Shown piece after piece: positions 1 through 15,759 of a DNA stretch of 55,000 bases. The first letter of the stretch is position 1; each line of letters opens with the position of its first letter. Below the pieces are notes generated by a model. The model searched no databases and was not told the origin of the DNA. It worked only from the letters and a program-made list of their open reading frames with translations. This DNA is from Chrysomallon squamiferum (Eukaryota; Mollusca; Gastropoda; Neomphalida; Peltospiridae), in the NCBI GenBank assembly GCA_012295275.1, contig CM022665.1:38647295-38702294 (forward strand). Reading direction: 5' to 3'. The position numbers and the translations under genes were made by a program.

Positions 1-60
1 GAGAGATAGAGAGAGAGAGAGAGAGAGATAGCGAGGAGAAGAGAAGAGAGAGAGAGAGAA

Positions 61-127
<67 letters not shown>

Positions 128-141
128 CGAGAGAGAAGAGA

Positions 142-175
<34 letters not shown>

Positions 176-250
176 AAGAGCAAGAGAGAGAGAGAGAGAG
201 AGAGGGAGGGAGGAGGGAGGGAGGGAGAGAGAGAGAGAGAAATGGCGAGA

Positions 251-295
<45 letters not shown>

Positions 296-374
296 GGGCA
301 GTCACAGATGGATATACAAAGAGATAAGAGAAAAGAAAAGCGAAGGTGAGAAATTATGTGTCTGTGTGTGTGTT

Positions 375-462
<88 letters not shown>

Positions 463-470
463 AGAAAAAT
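1..470. repeat. (GA)n-dominated purine tract
   Basis: Interrupted (GA)n with GGGA variants from 1 to about 293, then a (TG)n block (363-389) and uninterrupted (GA)n to about 458. The window starts inside the tract, so the true left end is unknown. Confidence 0.95.
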
Positions 471-2459
<1,989 letters not shown>

Positions 2460-2602
2460 CTCGTATGTATCTTTTAATAGATTTCGATGATTTATATGTA
2501 AGCCGAATTAAATAATCACTGTAACGGCAAGATATAACGATTAGTTTAAGTAACGTCAGTATACATTTCTGTATTTCAGTCACACTGACCAAAATCAATT
2601 TT

Positions 2603-2636
<34 letters not shown>

Positions 2637-3048
2637 ATATATATATGTATCTTACTTGCGTAACGGAACTTTCTGTATTTCATTTCAATTTTTCGCTACT
2701 TTGATGAAATTTACTTTAGTGTCTAGTTTAGATGTTAAAAGGCCATTTTGAAAACGATTTTCGTTTCAAAAATAAATAACAAATAAACTGTATTTTGTAT
2801 AGTTTTTTTTAATGCGAAAACGAAATCAATACACGAGAATCTACTAATCTAGAAAGCAGTAAGTTGAGAAATAAAATGGTTAATTTGATTACATTTTTAT
2901 ATTAATTAGGATTGCATCGTCAAAGAAACAATTGGTTTCTGTCTTAAGATAGCCTCATTGCATACGCACCATTCAAATTGTCGTAGGATAAACCTGATGT
3001 ATTAATAAAGAGTAACCAGTTATTCAGTGTATATATATATATACATAC

Positions 3049-3109
<61 letters not shown>

Positions 3110-3370
3110 GGATTATTACAGACGACCCTTCCATGTTACCTAGATTTGAATTATCAATGTATGCAAATTAGGTTTTGAATAGTTGTTTAATTTTTTTAAT
3201 TCTTTATTTTTTTCCACCGCAGATTATTATTTATTTATTTATTGGTTATTTAAGTCACAAAATAATATAAACATCATAACGAAGCTGAATTAAAAAAACA
3301 CATCATCATCAAGAATAATAATAATTTTTTTTTATTTCTGAAAAGATTATTTACAAAAAAAGATATGAAG

Positions 3371-3409
<39 letters not shown>

Positions 3410-3909
3410 AGAAGAAGAAACAAAAAAAAGAAAAAGGAAAAATAAGAACAGAGCTTGATATTATTCATATTGCAATGTACTGTAATGCATTTTGAATGGT
3501 TGCCAGGAGACGCTCTAGCCGTTGAAATACATTACGTCAAAGCCACCTGTTGGTTACCAGCAAGACTGTTTTATTAAAGAGATAAAATACTCTACAGCAG
3601 TTACAAAGATCGCCATAGAGCCCTTTTTATTCTATTCAGTTATTTAATTTATTTTCATAAAAATAAAATTGTTAATGAACACATACGTAATACAGCTCGT
3701 GCAATATCCATAACAACAATAAAATGTAAACTACAACACTGACAAAAATATCAATGAGATAGGGAGAGAGATAAATATAGGCCTATATATAGACATACAG
3801 AAAGGCAGACATAATGATGTAGATAGATAGATAGACAAACAGATAGAGAGAGCCATAAAGATATAGATATATAAATAGATAGATGGCTATCATTTAAAAA
3901 GAAGAAGCG

Positions 3910-3952
<43 letters not shown>

Positions 3953-4175
3953 ACCTTCAGCTGTATCCATATTGGTTTTGTCTATTAAAGAGTATCAGTC
4001 ATTTCTACGGCTGTTGTTTATTTAAATTCCCTACTTCGTCATGTAAACATCAATACCAGAAACTGAAATCTCTTTTACTGGAATTCGGCACAGTTGCCCC
4101 TAGAGCCAAAAGGTGGAAATCTGCCAACTGTTTAGCAGAAGGGCAGAAATAAAAATTATGAGATAGAGACAGATA
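2460..4175. other. AT-rich DNA with (AT)n and poly-A tracts; no gene seen
   Basis: (CT)n(AT)n at 2603-2646, (AT)n at 3052-3104, poly-A at 3369-3408 and 3909-3951, GATA-like repeats around 3822-3890. Frames here code only low-complexity runs. Confidence 0.7.
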
Positions 4176-4187
4176 GATAGACACACA

Positions 4188-4276
<89 letters not shown>

Positions 4277-4698
4277 ACTGGGAAGCAGAAAGAGGAAAAC
4301 AGAGACAGATATAGACAGAAAAAGTTAAGCCAAACAGTGTGACACTTATGTCTGTGAACTCGAGGTTACGGAATGAGTCATATTTGTGCGAACAGCTGTC
4401 GTACGTGTTTCTACTGGTTCTGTAATATATCTAATTTCCACGGGAACCGGAATACTGTTAAAAATGTAACCAACAGCTTACATGTAAATACCAAAAGCGG
4501 CAACATCACTAATATAATTTAGTTATGATTTTATTTTATTTTATTTTATTTTATTTATTTATTTATTTATTTGTTTGTTTGTTTGTTTGTTTGTTTGTTT
4601 GTTTATTTTATTTGTTTGTTTGTTTGTTTGTTTATTTATTTTATTTGTTTGTAATTCTTTTAAAAGTTTAAAAAGTTATATTGAATTGATCATTGCTT

Positions 4699-4769
<71 letters not shown>

Positions 4770-4888
4770 CATCAGCAGCAGCAGCAGTAGCAACATTATT
4801 ATTATCATTATCATTATTATTATTATTATCATCATAAGTATATCTTTCACAGCTTTAAAACAATGGAACAATTTACTATTATTATAAC

Positions 4889-4940
<52 letters not shown>

Positions 4941-5033
4941 TTTTTTTTTTTTTATTTATCTTGGAGTTTTCAGGTATCAAAGACTATAGCAACAAAGTAA
5001 ATTCACGAAATATATGCAAGCACGCAAAATCCA

Positions 5034-5105
<72 letters not shown>

Positions 5106-5140
5106 CAGTCAGAAAAAAAAAAAAAAAAAAAAAATTCTGT
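4176..5140. repeat. Cluster of (AC)n(AG)n, (TTTA/TTTG)n, (AAT)n/(ATT)n and (GA)n
   Basis: (AC)n 4180-4205, (AG)n 4206-4273, TTTA/GTTT tetramers 4530-4655, (AAT)n 4700-4746 switching to (ATT)n 4747-4830 and 4880-4940, (GA)n 5034-5104, poly-A 5113-5134. Confidence 0.95.
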
Positions 5141-7130
5141 TAAGAACTGAAGTCATCATCTAACCCAATTGGACAACGATCAAAAATAAATTAAGAAAAA
5201 AAAAAATCAAGTGTACAGAATTTCTCCGCGAACTTTCCATTCTTATCAAAGAGAAAGCCTCACTTTCTAAATTTACCCACACTTCGTGAAGAAGAGAGGA
5301 TCTCGCTGCGAGTCGAGATATAAATATCTTTATTACGGCTTGCACTGCTTTTCTGTGCTTGTCTGATGACAACATGGTCCAGGAATTTACACTCAAAGAT
5401 CTCTAGTTGAGCATCATTTCCACTTTTGGCGCGAAGGCAGTGGCGTTCTAGCGAAAGCGAGGCTCGTCGGACATAAAGTCACGTGCCTTTGTTGATATGG
5501 ACAATATTAGTCTTTAAAAAAGAATGTTCTTTCCGAATTGTGACTGTTTTTTTGTTGTTATTATAATTTCTACAGATTTTTATTAACGCGGTTTTCAATT
5601 TCTTTTTCAGTTTTGCTTACTTTCTCTTTTTCTGACTTTAAATGATACGCAAAGTCATTTTAATTGTAATGCTGTTTTTAAAAAATAAATAAATACAAAA
5701 TTAAAAATAAAATGTTCGTTATAAATAATATTTTTATCGTTGTTTGTTTTATTTATTTATTATTATTATTTTTTATTGGTTTATTATATACACATAACAC
5801 AAAGTAAAATAAAATAGCAATTTCAGCACATGCAATTTGTATTTTAATTCAAAAATGTTCTGTCTTATGAACAAAAGTATGAGGCTGAATTTAACTGTCA
5901 TTATTGTGTAAGAAAAAAAAAAAAAAAGAAGAACAAATTCTGTCAGTTTGAGTGAAGAAGACAATGTAGTGACAATTTCCAACACAATTAGATCTAGAGA
6001 CAGACCGAAGGCTTAACATTTTCGTCTGTGAAGGAACCGTACCATCATCATTCGATCCAAGAACGGAGAATTTCTAAGGAAAATAACTTAACCATTTCGT
6101 AAATAACGCTCTTCATTTTGAATTACAGTTATTTTGTTTTTAACAAGTCAAAGTATTGGCTGTTTCAAGAAGAACGTTTAAGAACGCGCGGACTTAGACG
6201 TGCAGAGCCAATTAGACTGTTCATAAAGTTTATTCAAACAGGTCACGACACAACACTACAAATTCATAAAGAAATATTAGATAAACGCCTTGAACTCACC
6301 CAGCAGTTCAAGGGAACAGAGTACATTTACCATATTTTCATTTCGTTTTGATGAACGTACGCAATCGTCGGTTATAAAATTGCTATTAAGTGGAGATGAT
6401 TTTATTGGTCTGTGCAGTTTTCACGTCATAGGAGGTTTGAAGATTTCTCCGAGGAGTCGCAAGGTTGTCTCTAAATAAAATCGTTTGCACGGTGATCTAA
6501 TAAACCAGCTTAATATCGGAATTATTTGGTATTGATAAAAATAGAATTCTTTAATATTGTATTGGTTTGGTGCCTGTGGTGGTGGGGTTCGGACGTTTTT
6601 CGTCCCTTTTTTTCTTTCTTCATTTCTTTTCTCTACTTTCTATCTTTCTTGGATTTTTTTCTGCTATTTTCTTCCTCTTTGTTCATATGCATGTACAAGT
6701 GTTATAGACAAGAGTTTACTAATCTGCATCTACTGGTTCGGAAATTTCTGTGTGTTAAGAATCCTGTTAGTGACTGGTAATCATTACTTTCCTAACCAGA
6801 TGCTTGGACATGTAACGCGGCATTAGCGCGGTATCAAAAGTGCTTGTTTGTATATATATAATATATACTATATATATACGTGTGTATGTATGTATGTATA
6901 TGTATGTATGTATATGTATGTGTGTGTGTGTTGTGTGCATGTATATTTTTTTGATTATGTGAGTACGTGTTCGCATACTCGTACATCATGGGTATAAATG
7001 TGTTTGTGTTTATCATTACCAATGCATTTTATATTCCTTTCTTTCTTTCTTTATTTGTATCGTTTACTTTATTTTATTTTAATTAATTTATTAATTTATT
7101 TCGTGATGGTATGCTTTTGTATGTTTTTCA
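5141..7130. other. Unique AT-rich DNA; no gene recognised
   Basis: Short frames at 5160-5396 (minus) and 6118-6351 (plus) have ordinary composition but no motif, no good splice partner and no family I recognise. An (AT)n/(TATG)n patch lies at 6850-6930. Confidence 0.5.
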
Positions 7131-7194
7131 TATTTTTTTTTTTTTTTTTTTTTTTTTTCTTTTCTCTATGTATTTTTCTCTTTTACATAACAAA

Positions 7195-7235
<41 letters not shown>

Positions 7236-7373
7236 CTATAGACAGGTCATTTATCTCTTTCGTTTTTACGACTTAGCCATCACTTTTGAGCTGACGATCA
7301 TACATCAGTTGACTGTTACCGTTAACATTAGCTTCAGTGACAAACACACACAAAAAAAAAAAAAAAAAAAAAA
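7131..7373. repeat. Poly-T and poly-A tracts
   Basis: Poly-T 7133-7159, poly-A 7198-7230 and 7350-7373. Confidence 0.95.
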
Positions 7374-8145
7374 ATGAAATTAAAATAAAAATAAAACACA
7401 GGAAAAATGACACTTGGTCTCAAACCACTGGTCATCAATGGCCTTGTTCAGTCCAGAAATCCCGTTTTCATAATTCTGTTTTAATAATAAATGAAGTATG
7501 TGACACTGTCCCGTTATACATGAAATCAACGTCCAGTCAGGCGCAGCCAAATCGAACTAACGGGATTAAGTCATTGTGGGGATATACACAACGTTTTCTC
7601 GTTCTTTGAACATCGATTTCGCTATCAATTGGCTATGACGGAATAATCGCATCCTCTGACAGACTTTGCTAATCGATAAATATATGGTTCAGCAATAATC
7701 GTAACTCACACACCACAGTGATCGAATGGTTCGACTTGGTAAAAGTGAACGTCATGATTTTAGGAAACAAAATTGAGGGTCTCTCGTAGAGGCCTTGTTT
7801 GGGTCAAGCAAAGAAAATTAAAGTCAGAAGGTTTATATAGATATATTTTACAGCGATTGGTTTTTATTTTGTTCCGTAATTATATTGATATGTATTTTTA
7901 TGAATCCTTAAGTGTATTTTTTTGCAGTTCCCTCCTATTTTTATATAAATGTCATAATATTTTACTGACGATACTTTAATTACTATTTGTGCTGGTGTCA
8001 TAATACTGTAATGACAGGCATATTGTGTATTCGAAAGTGATATAAAGTTACTTTGAAGAAGGATCTGACATCTTATCAATGTATACCGAGCATAAAAAAT
8101 TAATATTTTATATTTTGTTATATTTGAGCATCATAAACCGTATAC

Positions 8146-8210
<65 letters not shown>

Positions 8211-9450
8211 GAATTAAGTAATATTTCAGTATATTTTATTATCGAGTCTATTAGGCGTGAATATATGGTTTTGTGTTTAATGTTGATAAACGGGAGAAGC
8301 CAATGCAACTCATGGGCTGCTGCTCGTAACAGAGAATTCAAAACTAAGTCTGTGTTATACAATTAGTGTCAGTCTTGGGATACCTCAGCACATTAATTTT
8401 CATTCACCACACAAATCAGTGAACGATGGATTTTTAACGACCCGTGGATACAAAGAAAACATTCATTGATTAATTGTTGTCAACAGAATGATAAAAAATG
8501 ACTTCTCAGAGTACTAATGTCAGAAAAAAAATATTCCTCAAAGAACTATTACCCTAGAACAAGAACAAAAACAATATATATATATGTATATATGTAGATA
8601 TTTTTTTTTTTTTTTTTTTAATGAAGAAGAAGATAAAAAGCAACTTTGTGCCATTAATATTTTACAAAGTTAATCATAAATTTTATTGTTTTGCAAGAAT
8701 CTGTTCATAATTAATTGAAATTTGGTCGTTATTTGAATATCAGTGGAGATTGCAGTCGAGTTCCAAATGTTATGTCATGATTGTGTTGGGATTGTCGAGG
8801 CTTTTAGAAGGTTGTTTTTTTTTTTATTATTATTATTTTTTTTATTTCTTTATAACATTACAAAATTTAAAAAGTTATAAAAATAAAAATAAAACGTGTT
8901 TAAGGTGTGTCTTTCTTTCTATGTTATCGAATTTATCAGACTAAACGTCTGAACAGGTGTTTTTTTGTTGGTTTTTTTCCAGATGGCTAAATAACAAACC
9001 AGTACTATTGCACACAAACATATGCATTTATATGTTTTGAACAGCTTTAAAGAAACAACATGTTTTTTTTATGTTTTTTTCAATTGGCAAAAGTCGCCAG
9101 GAAATTACGTAAATGATTACTTTAAACAAAAAGAGCGAGGGAACGGTATAAGAAAAATAATCACTGTAGGTAGATTCCCGCTCCCTCGTCGAGGATAGGT
9201 AACAGTCTGAAGATGTGGTAACGTGGGAGCGTTTAATTACTGAGTGTATATGAGAAATTAAGTTTTATTATGTATTTAGACACCCAGGCACCAAGGTAAG
9301 CTGTTAGTGTAACGTACACCACGGAGGCCAATAAACCACTGCTACAAATAAGTGAATCGTTTTTCTTTCTTTTCTTTACTATCTCATAAAAAAACAACAA
9401 TTCTTATAAATGTGTATTCATCGACATAAACGCTTTCCGTCTCTTCTGTA
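7374..9450. other. Unique AT-rich DNA with one (AAT)n tract; no gene seen
   Basis: (AAT)n at 8147-8207, poly-T at 8601-8620. Remaining frames are short and unrecognised. Confidence 0.6.
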
Positions 9451-9451
9451 G

Positions 9452-9565
<114 letters not shown>

Positions 9566-9672
9566 TACTCACTCTCTATCTCTGTCGCTCTTTTCCTCTC
9601 TTTCTCTCTCATTTCGTTTTTGTCTCAAATGTAATTTTATTTAAATTTTAAAAAAATGTAAAGAAATTAAAC

Positions 9673-9703
<31 letters not shown>

Positions 9704-10446
9704 AAATAGTAATGAGCAAATATTCAAAATTATCAACTTATTAATTAATAGATAAAACACGACAGAAAGAATGAACAATAAGTGAATCGTTTTTTTTTTT
9801 TTTTTTTTTTTTATTCCTTCCTCCTTTTTGTATTCTAAGACTTTTCTTAGATTATCTAATACTGAGTGAAATTACTGAATAAACCATTAACTGAAATTAA
9901 CAAAAATAACAACAGATTATAAATCAATAAATAAATAAATAAATAAATAAAGATAACGAAAAAACAGTGATTATTATCATGATGATGACATTAATAAATA
10001 AATGATAACAATAACGATGGTTATGAATGATTACGATCATCATTATCATCTCTGCCATTTTTATCGTCCTAATCACCATACATCACCATCATACCCACAC
10101 TGACATTAAGATGAGTAGACAGCAATAAAGAAAAAGAAAAAGAAACGAAAAACTGAAACGATGCACACCCATCCAGTCTCATTAATGTACACAGGTGTAG
10201 CAGGATGCACGTCGTCGACCTGTTTACAATGTGCACGCAGCTCGTGTAGCAGATTAAAGCATTCTTTGCTCATCACCGTGGGAAAAACTCACATCTCCAC
10301 GTAGATGAAAGACATCTGTCTCGTTACTAACGGGAAATGACGTAATTTGGCTTGCAGAACGTACAAGAACCGAAATGGACCAATAAAAACGTCACGAACG
10401 TCAGTTTGTATCGTCATATCTCTATAAAAAAAAAAAAAAAAGAAAG

Positions 10447-10478
<32 letters not shown>

Positions 10479-10593
10479 AAAAAGAAATGAAATAAAATAA
10501 AAAATAATAAAAAAAGAAAAAAATTAAATATAAGGATTATCACTTGAACCTTCCCAACAAACGAGAAAAACAGATAACAAATAACAAATAACA

Positions 10594-10655
<62 letters not shown>

Positions 10656-12090
10656 TAATAAAATACGTAAATAAACAAACAACAGTGACAATATATATAT
10701 ATATATATTTTTTTTTTCGGCTGGTATTGTTATTTGCATTCACCAACATATCAAAGTACACTTTGTTTAGCATATGAAACTTTATACATCACTTTACAGG
10801 CCAAAAAAAAAAAAAGAAAAGCAACACGAATGTTATCTTCTCCGTAACATTTACTAGACCCTGGAGAAATGTGGTTTGGATACAGATCATAAGATACGAA
10901 CCAAGTGGCCACTAGCTTCTAAATCGTTGGCACCAAAGCACCACAACAATTTAACTTGTGTTACCAATTAACCGAAACTGCGGTCATTAATGCATTTATT
11001 GAAAGAGGCTGAATAATTATTTGTTTTCGGCATTATCTGTCTTTATTTCTGTCGGTAATAATTCCAAACCGACTGTTTCTATTACTTTGTCATAACATGA
11101 TTTGTTTTGTTTGCACGCTGGGCCATTTCAACGAATATTAATTCTTCTAACTATTGCAGGTAACGCCTGTTAAAATCAAAAAAAAAAATGAACAACATTA
11201 ATCAAATCAGTTTCCTCGTAATGTCGCTTTATGACAATGATATTGGAAAGGAGATTGTGAAATAACATTAACAACGCCATGCTGGTATGAATCACGCTGT
11301 ATTATGCTGAGAACTGTTCTTTGATCTCTCTCTTGTTATCTATAGTTTGATAAATAACTTGATTATTTGTCGCTGTTTACACAAATCACTTCGATTTTTT
11401 TGTTTGTTTTAACAGCATGTAATATGTCCGATTTTCAGAGAGCATGAAGAGAAAAAAAAAAAAAAAAAAAAAAATGCACGCGCTTTGGGGAAATGCGACA
11501 TTATAATTATAATGCTTAATTTGAAATGAGAGATGACAAGGAGAGAAAAGGCAAAGAGAAAAACAGAGAAAGAGATGGATATAATTAAATAATTAAAATA
11601 TTTACTGCTATTTATTTATTTATTTATTTAATGTTTATTATTATTATTGTTATTATTATTATTATTATTTATTTATTTTTTATTTTTTTTATCATTGTTA
11701 GTAATGTAATTGTTGTTATTGTTACTGCTGCTATTACATTTTTAAATTATACTTAGATTCTTTAATTAATATCTTTGTATATCTTGTTATTAAAATCTTT
11801 CACAACTTCTTTACTAAAACCTCCATATTTCTTATTTTAAAAGTTTCTTCTATATATATTTCACTGTACATAACGATTCTTTAATAAACAATATATACAC
11901 TGACTACATTAAGTTTATTTTTTTCTGTGATATAAAGGTATACTCTTGTTTATCTACACAATTATGCCACAAAAAACTATCGAATTTCCCCCCAATCGTG
12001 CACGTACATCAAACCACGCCCAGATGTATCATCAACAACGACGTCATCTCGGTCACAAACAACATCACAACTGTCTCCAGGTGAAACGTG
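9566..12090. other. AT-rich DNA with poly-A, (AAT)n and (AT)n tracts; no gene seen
   Basis: (AT)n 9674-9699, poly-T 9790-9812, poly-A block 10426-10485, (AAT)n 10596-10650, (AT)n 10690-10708, poly-A 11451-11474, (ATT)n 11636-11670. Confidence 0.65.
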
Positions 12091-12124
<34 letters not shown>

Positions 12125-13915
12125 CTATCATAAATCTGCATAAATTAAAACGCATGACGCCATCGTACTAACGATACAATCGCTCGTGGGCCGTTCTACA
12201 CTGATACATTTCCTTCTTTTGTTACCCGCGAGCGTGCGCGCTTCAGATGTGATGCATGTTGCATGTTTACTGCTTCCTGTTCTGTGAGCATGCCAGAGAG
12301 GGCAATGACGTCAGCAGTGACTGATTTCGTCAGAAGCTTACTTAATTTTGCGCTATTTACTGCAAGTCATCTCACAAAATTGCCAGAAGGAATTTCTCTT
12401 GCTAAATTTACCACTGTCGAAATGGTAAGAGATAGGCGTGGGAAAGCTCGGCGAAGATATTTTGAGCATGCTTGTATAAACACGTTACGTAAACCTCAAG
12501 AATTGTCTTCTCTTAACTGAGATTTTTGTTTAACGTGGCGGCATGGTGTATGTACATCAACGCTTACTTAAACGTTCATGGATTTAAAAAAAAAACTTTA
12601 TTACCCAAATTCAAAATCCAGACTGTGCAGATGCAAACTTGTTTTATAATTAAACAGTACTTCGTGGTTAGTAAGAAGGTTAGCGTCTGGATTTTAAATC
12701 TACTATATATATATATATATATATATACATATGTGGATATGTGTATGTTTGAGCGTGTTATGTGTGCTTGTGTATGGGTGTCTAAGCGTGCACATATGGG
12801 TGACTTTGGTGGTGAACTCATACATATAGAAATGTTCGCATGTGTATGTATATGGATACGTATATGGGTGTACATATATTGTGCGTTTTTGTACATTGAT
12901 GCATGCGTTTCTTTACAGTAAATCAGATTTGCATCTCAAGCTATAATACACAACGTTTGCAGAGAAAGTGGACAGAATATGTGATTACAAGACAGCTAAG
13001 TGTGTCAGACTCGATGACAAATGATTTTCTATCTCGCGCAAATGCATAACAAAGATTCCTTGCTACTGACTGCAGACGTCTAACTTCCTTTCTCGGGCAA
13101 GATGGCTTTTTTACCAGTGGTTAGAATACAAGCGTGAGACATACATAATATGCCATCGGATCAGTTCTCGTCAGTGCTGCTCTGGACTATTTCCATTTGC
13201 TTTTAACATATTTGTCTCTCTTTCTTCATCAAAGGCCGCTTTCATGACTACTGGAAACATATGTGTAAAATGTTGAAATATCATTAAAGCAAATTCTTCT
13301 CCTTCGTTATTTTTTTTCTCTTTTTTTTTTCTTTCTATAACTGATTCATTAATTTATTCCGGCATTCATTCAGTTCCAAGTCTTTAAAACTATCGCACTG
13401 GATAATATAAATATCCAGATCAAAAAAATTTAAACATGTCATTTTATATCTAAAATTAAAACACTACGTTCTCTCAGATGACTTCAGTTTTCTTCGCTCC
13501 AGACTCTTGGAGATATCAAATGGCGCTGGCTTTGATGGACATATTAAAATTCCGTGGCAATAACACAAATATTTGTCTTGTCATTAATGATGGACAACCT
13601 CTGATAGTTCCAGAGGGACTGTGGCATTTGTTGCCTCATGCAGAAATTGCTGGCGCCGGCTTATATCTCGTTGTTCAGTTAGAAGTCAAATGAAACAGAA
13701 AATGTGATACGTTGTGTGATATGAATGATATGTTATTATAAACACATGTGTAGGTATTATCGCATTTTGTCTGAACATTCGTTTGGCAATGAATCTGATA
13801 TTAACACCATTGTTCTGTTATTTATTTATATGTGTGTTGTTTATTTCTGTTATTAACATCATCGTCGTCAATATTAATATGATACCATCGTCATCGTCGA
13901 CACCACCACTACCAC
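12091..13915. other. Mainly unique DNA with one CRE, an inverted repeat and an orphan open frame
   Basis: Poly-T 12091-12124, a perfect CRE TGACGTCA at 12306-12313, a 15-bp inverted repeat (12609-12623/12685-12699, one mismatch) next to (AT)n at 12704-12726, then the orphan frame at 13478. Two opposite-strand frames at 12526-12921 simply reflect the inverted repeat. Confidence 0.5.
13478..13693 (+). CDS. Unrecognised 71-codon open frame, possible orphan terminal exon
   Basis: An ATG frame ending in TGA that directly follows an acceptor-like TTCTCTCAG (to 13477). The translation has ordinary amino-acid composition, with no low-complexity run: it includes APDSWRYQMALALMDILKF, LVINDGQPLIVPEGLWHLL and AEIAGAGLYLVVQLEVK. 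That sets it apart from the repeat-derived frames around it. I do not recognise a family or a catalytic motif. No matching upstream exon was found, so it could be a relic of a coding sequence or chance. Confidence 0.25.
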   Translation: MTSVFFAPDSWRYQMALALMDILKFRGNNTNICLVINDGQPLIVPEGLWHLLPHAEIAGAGLYLVVQLEVK

Positions 13916-14087
13916 CACAATTACTATTATTGTTGTTGTTGTTGTTGTTGTTGTTGTTCTTAATTATAGTTATAGAAACAGCAATAACAGTAGTTGTAGC
14001 ACTACTAGCAGTAAGAGAAGTAGAAGTAACTGTTACAGACACATTAGTACCAATAGTAATAAAAGTGATGACGATGACATCAGCAAT

Positions 14088-14126
<39 letters not shown>

Positions 14127-14162
14127 AATAATAATAATAATGATGATGATGATGATGATGAA
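13916..14162. repeat. Mixed trinucleotide block: (TTG)n, (AAC)n, (AAT)n, (GAT)n
   Basis: (TTG)n 13929-13957, (AAC)n 14091-14123, (AAT)n 14122-14141, (GAT)n 14140-14162. The long frame across it is made only of these runs. Confidence 0.9.
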
Positions 14163-14607
14163 TTTGATGATGATTATAATACAGCGATCATTTGTTAATG
14201 AACAGACTCTCGGTTTAATTACACTGGTAAGTCAGTCAGTAATTTGTTAGTGCAAACTGATAAACTAAGACTCTGATGTAAAGAGCTGACGTAATATTCT
14301 ATTTACAGCTTGTAAGTTGTGATTGAACGTATTACTGATATGGCTTCATGCTTCTAGCTGACAAATCGATCAAGTGCTTTCCCTACATAGGCACAATACT
14401 TAATACAAGAGATATGTGATAATGATAATAATTATACAGTATGTTTGATAACCAAATATAGTGTTAACAGAGCATTCTAAAATTATAATAGAATACGTAA
14501 TATCGTATATATTTTTATAGAGTGCGTGTTTACTAAGATGTATTAACGACCTGATAAATTTAATAATATACCATTCGAAAATTATAATTATATATAGAAC
14601 TTTTAAA

Positions 14608-14754
<147 letters not shown>

Positions 14755-15150
14755 TCTGCCTCTCTTTATATCTCTCTCCATTTAACGTTGTCTTTCTCCT
14801 TCGCTCTGTATCTGATTCACTATCTATGTATGACACAAACACACACTCACGGACAGATACGCATTAAAATACAAACACACATACTTCACAAATACGCTCT
14901 TTGAGCACACACACACATTATTAAACCCCTTCTCAATTTGCTAAATACCATCCTTAATATTCTGTTACACAAAATGCTTTACAACTATATGATAATATAC
15001 ATCTGTGGTTACTATGAATTGTGTTACGAAGACTTTGTGTGGGTGTTAATGATGTGGTTATTAAACACTTTGTTTCCATTAACGTGGAAACAAATGGCAT
15101 GCATAAATTTGGATGCAATATAAAACTGAATGATATAAAGACAGCTCTCT

Positions 15151-15185
<35 letters not shown>

Positions 15186-15320
15186 ATGGGTGGGTGAGAG
15201 AGAAAGAGAGCATATTAGTGTGTGTTGTTTGTGTGTGTATGTATGCATGTATATGTGTATGTGATGCGTATGCGTATATTTGTAAGTATCTGTCTATGTG
15301 TGTCTGTATGTGTGTTTGTT
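15151..15320. repeat. (TG)n with degenerate TG/TATG extension
   Basis: Pure (TG)n 15151-15184, then GT-rich and TATG-rich sequence to about 15320. Confidence 0.9.
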
Positions 15321-15599
15321 ATATTAACGTATTTATTTACAGGATGTAATTGTTAAAAAGACAATACAAGTAAGTAAAAATATTAAATTTGTTAAAAATT
15401 AAAGGCTACGCTTTTGTTTTGTTTGAGAGAATGATTCAGACCTGTGGTATTGTAAAACATAGACAGCTTTATTGTAAAGAGTTTAATTTACGGTATTAGA
15501 ATACACTGTTGTTTAACATAGTTATCACAACCCATCCATAACAAACTGCCAGTCAAAGGAAAGGACATTGTGTTGTTCTTACGATCTAGGAACCTGGGA

Positions 15600-15755
15600 T
15601 CATGAAAGCCACGTTATACTTAGAAGATCAGACATAATGAAGATTTCGTTCTCAAAGCGACCACACCTTTCCAATTAGTCCTGGAGATGAGACCTGTTAG
15701 CGGATTCGATCCAAGGGCCTGCCAGGTACAACTACTGCCGTTATACCACCTAAGC
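15600..15755 (-). mobile_element. tRNA-derived SINE fragment
   Basis: Minus strand: A-box TGGTATAACGG (15748-15738) and a perfect B-box GATCGAATC (15711-15703), 26 nt apart as in a type I tRNA, starting near TGCTTAGG. The tRNA fold is not intact downstream of the B-box, so this is a SINE head, not a functional tRNA gene. The 3' end is uncertain. Confidence 0.5.
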
Positions 15756-15759
15756 AGAG

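Noticed and set aside
12526-12921. Overlapping 131- and 106-codon frames on opposite strands
   Set aside because: Part of them arises from an inverted repeat and the rest from TG/TATG-rich sequence.
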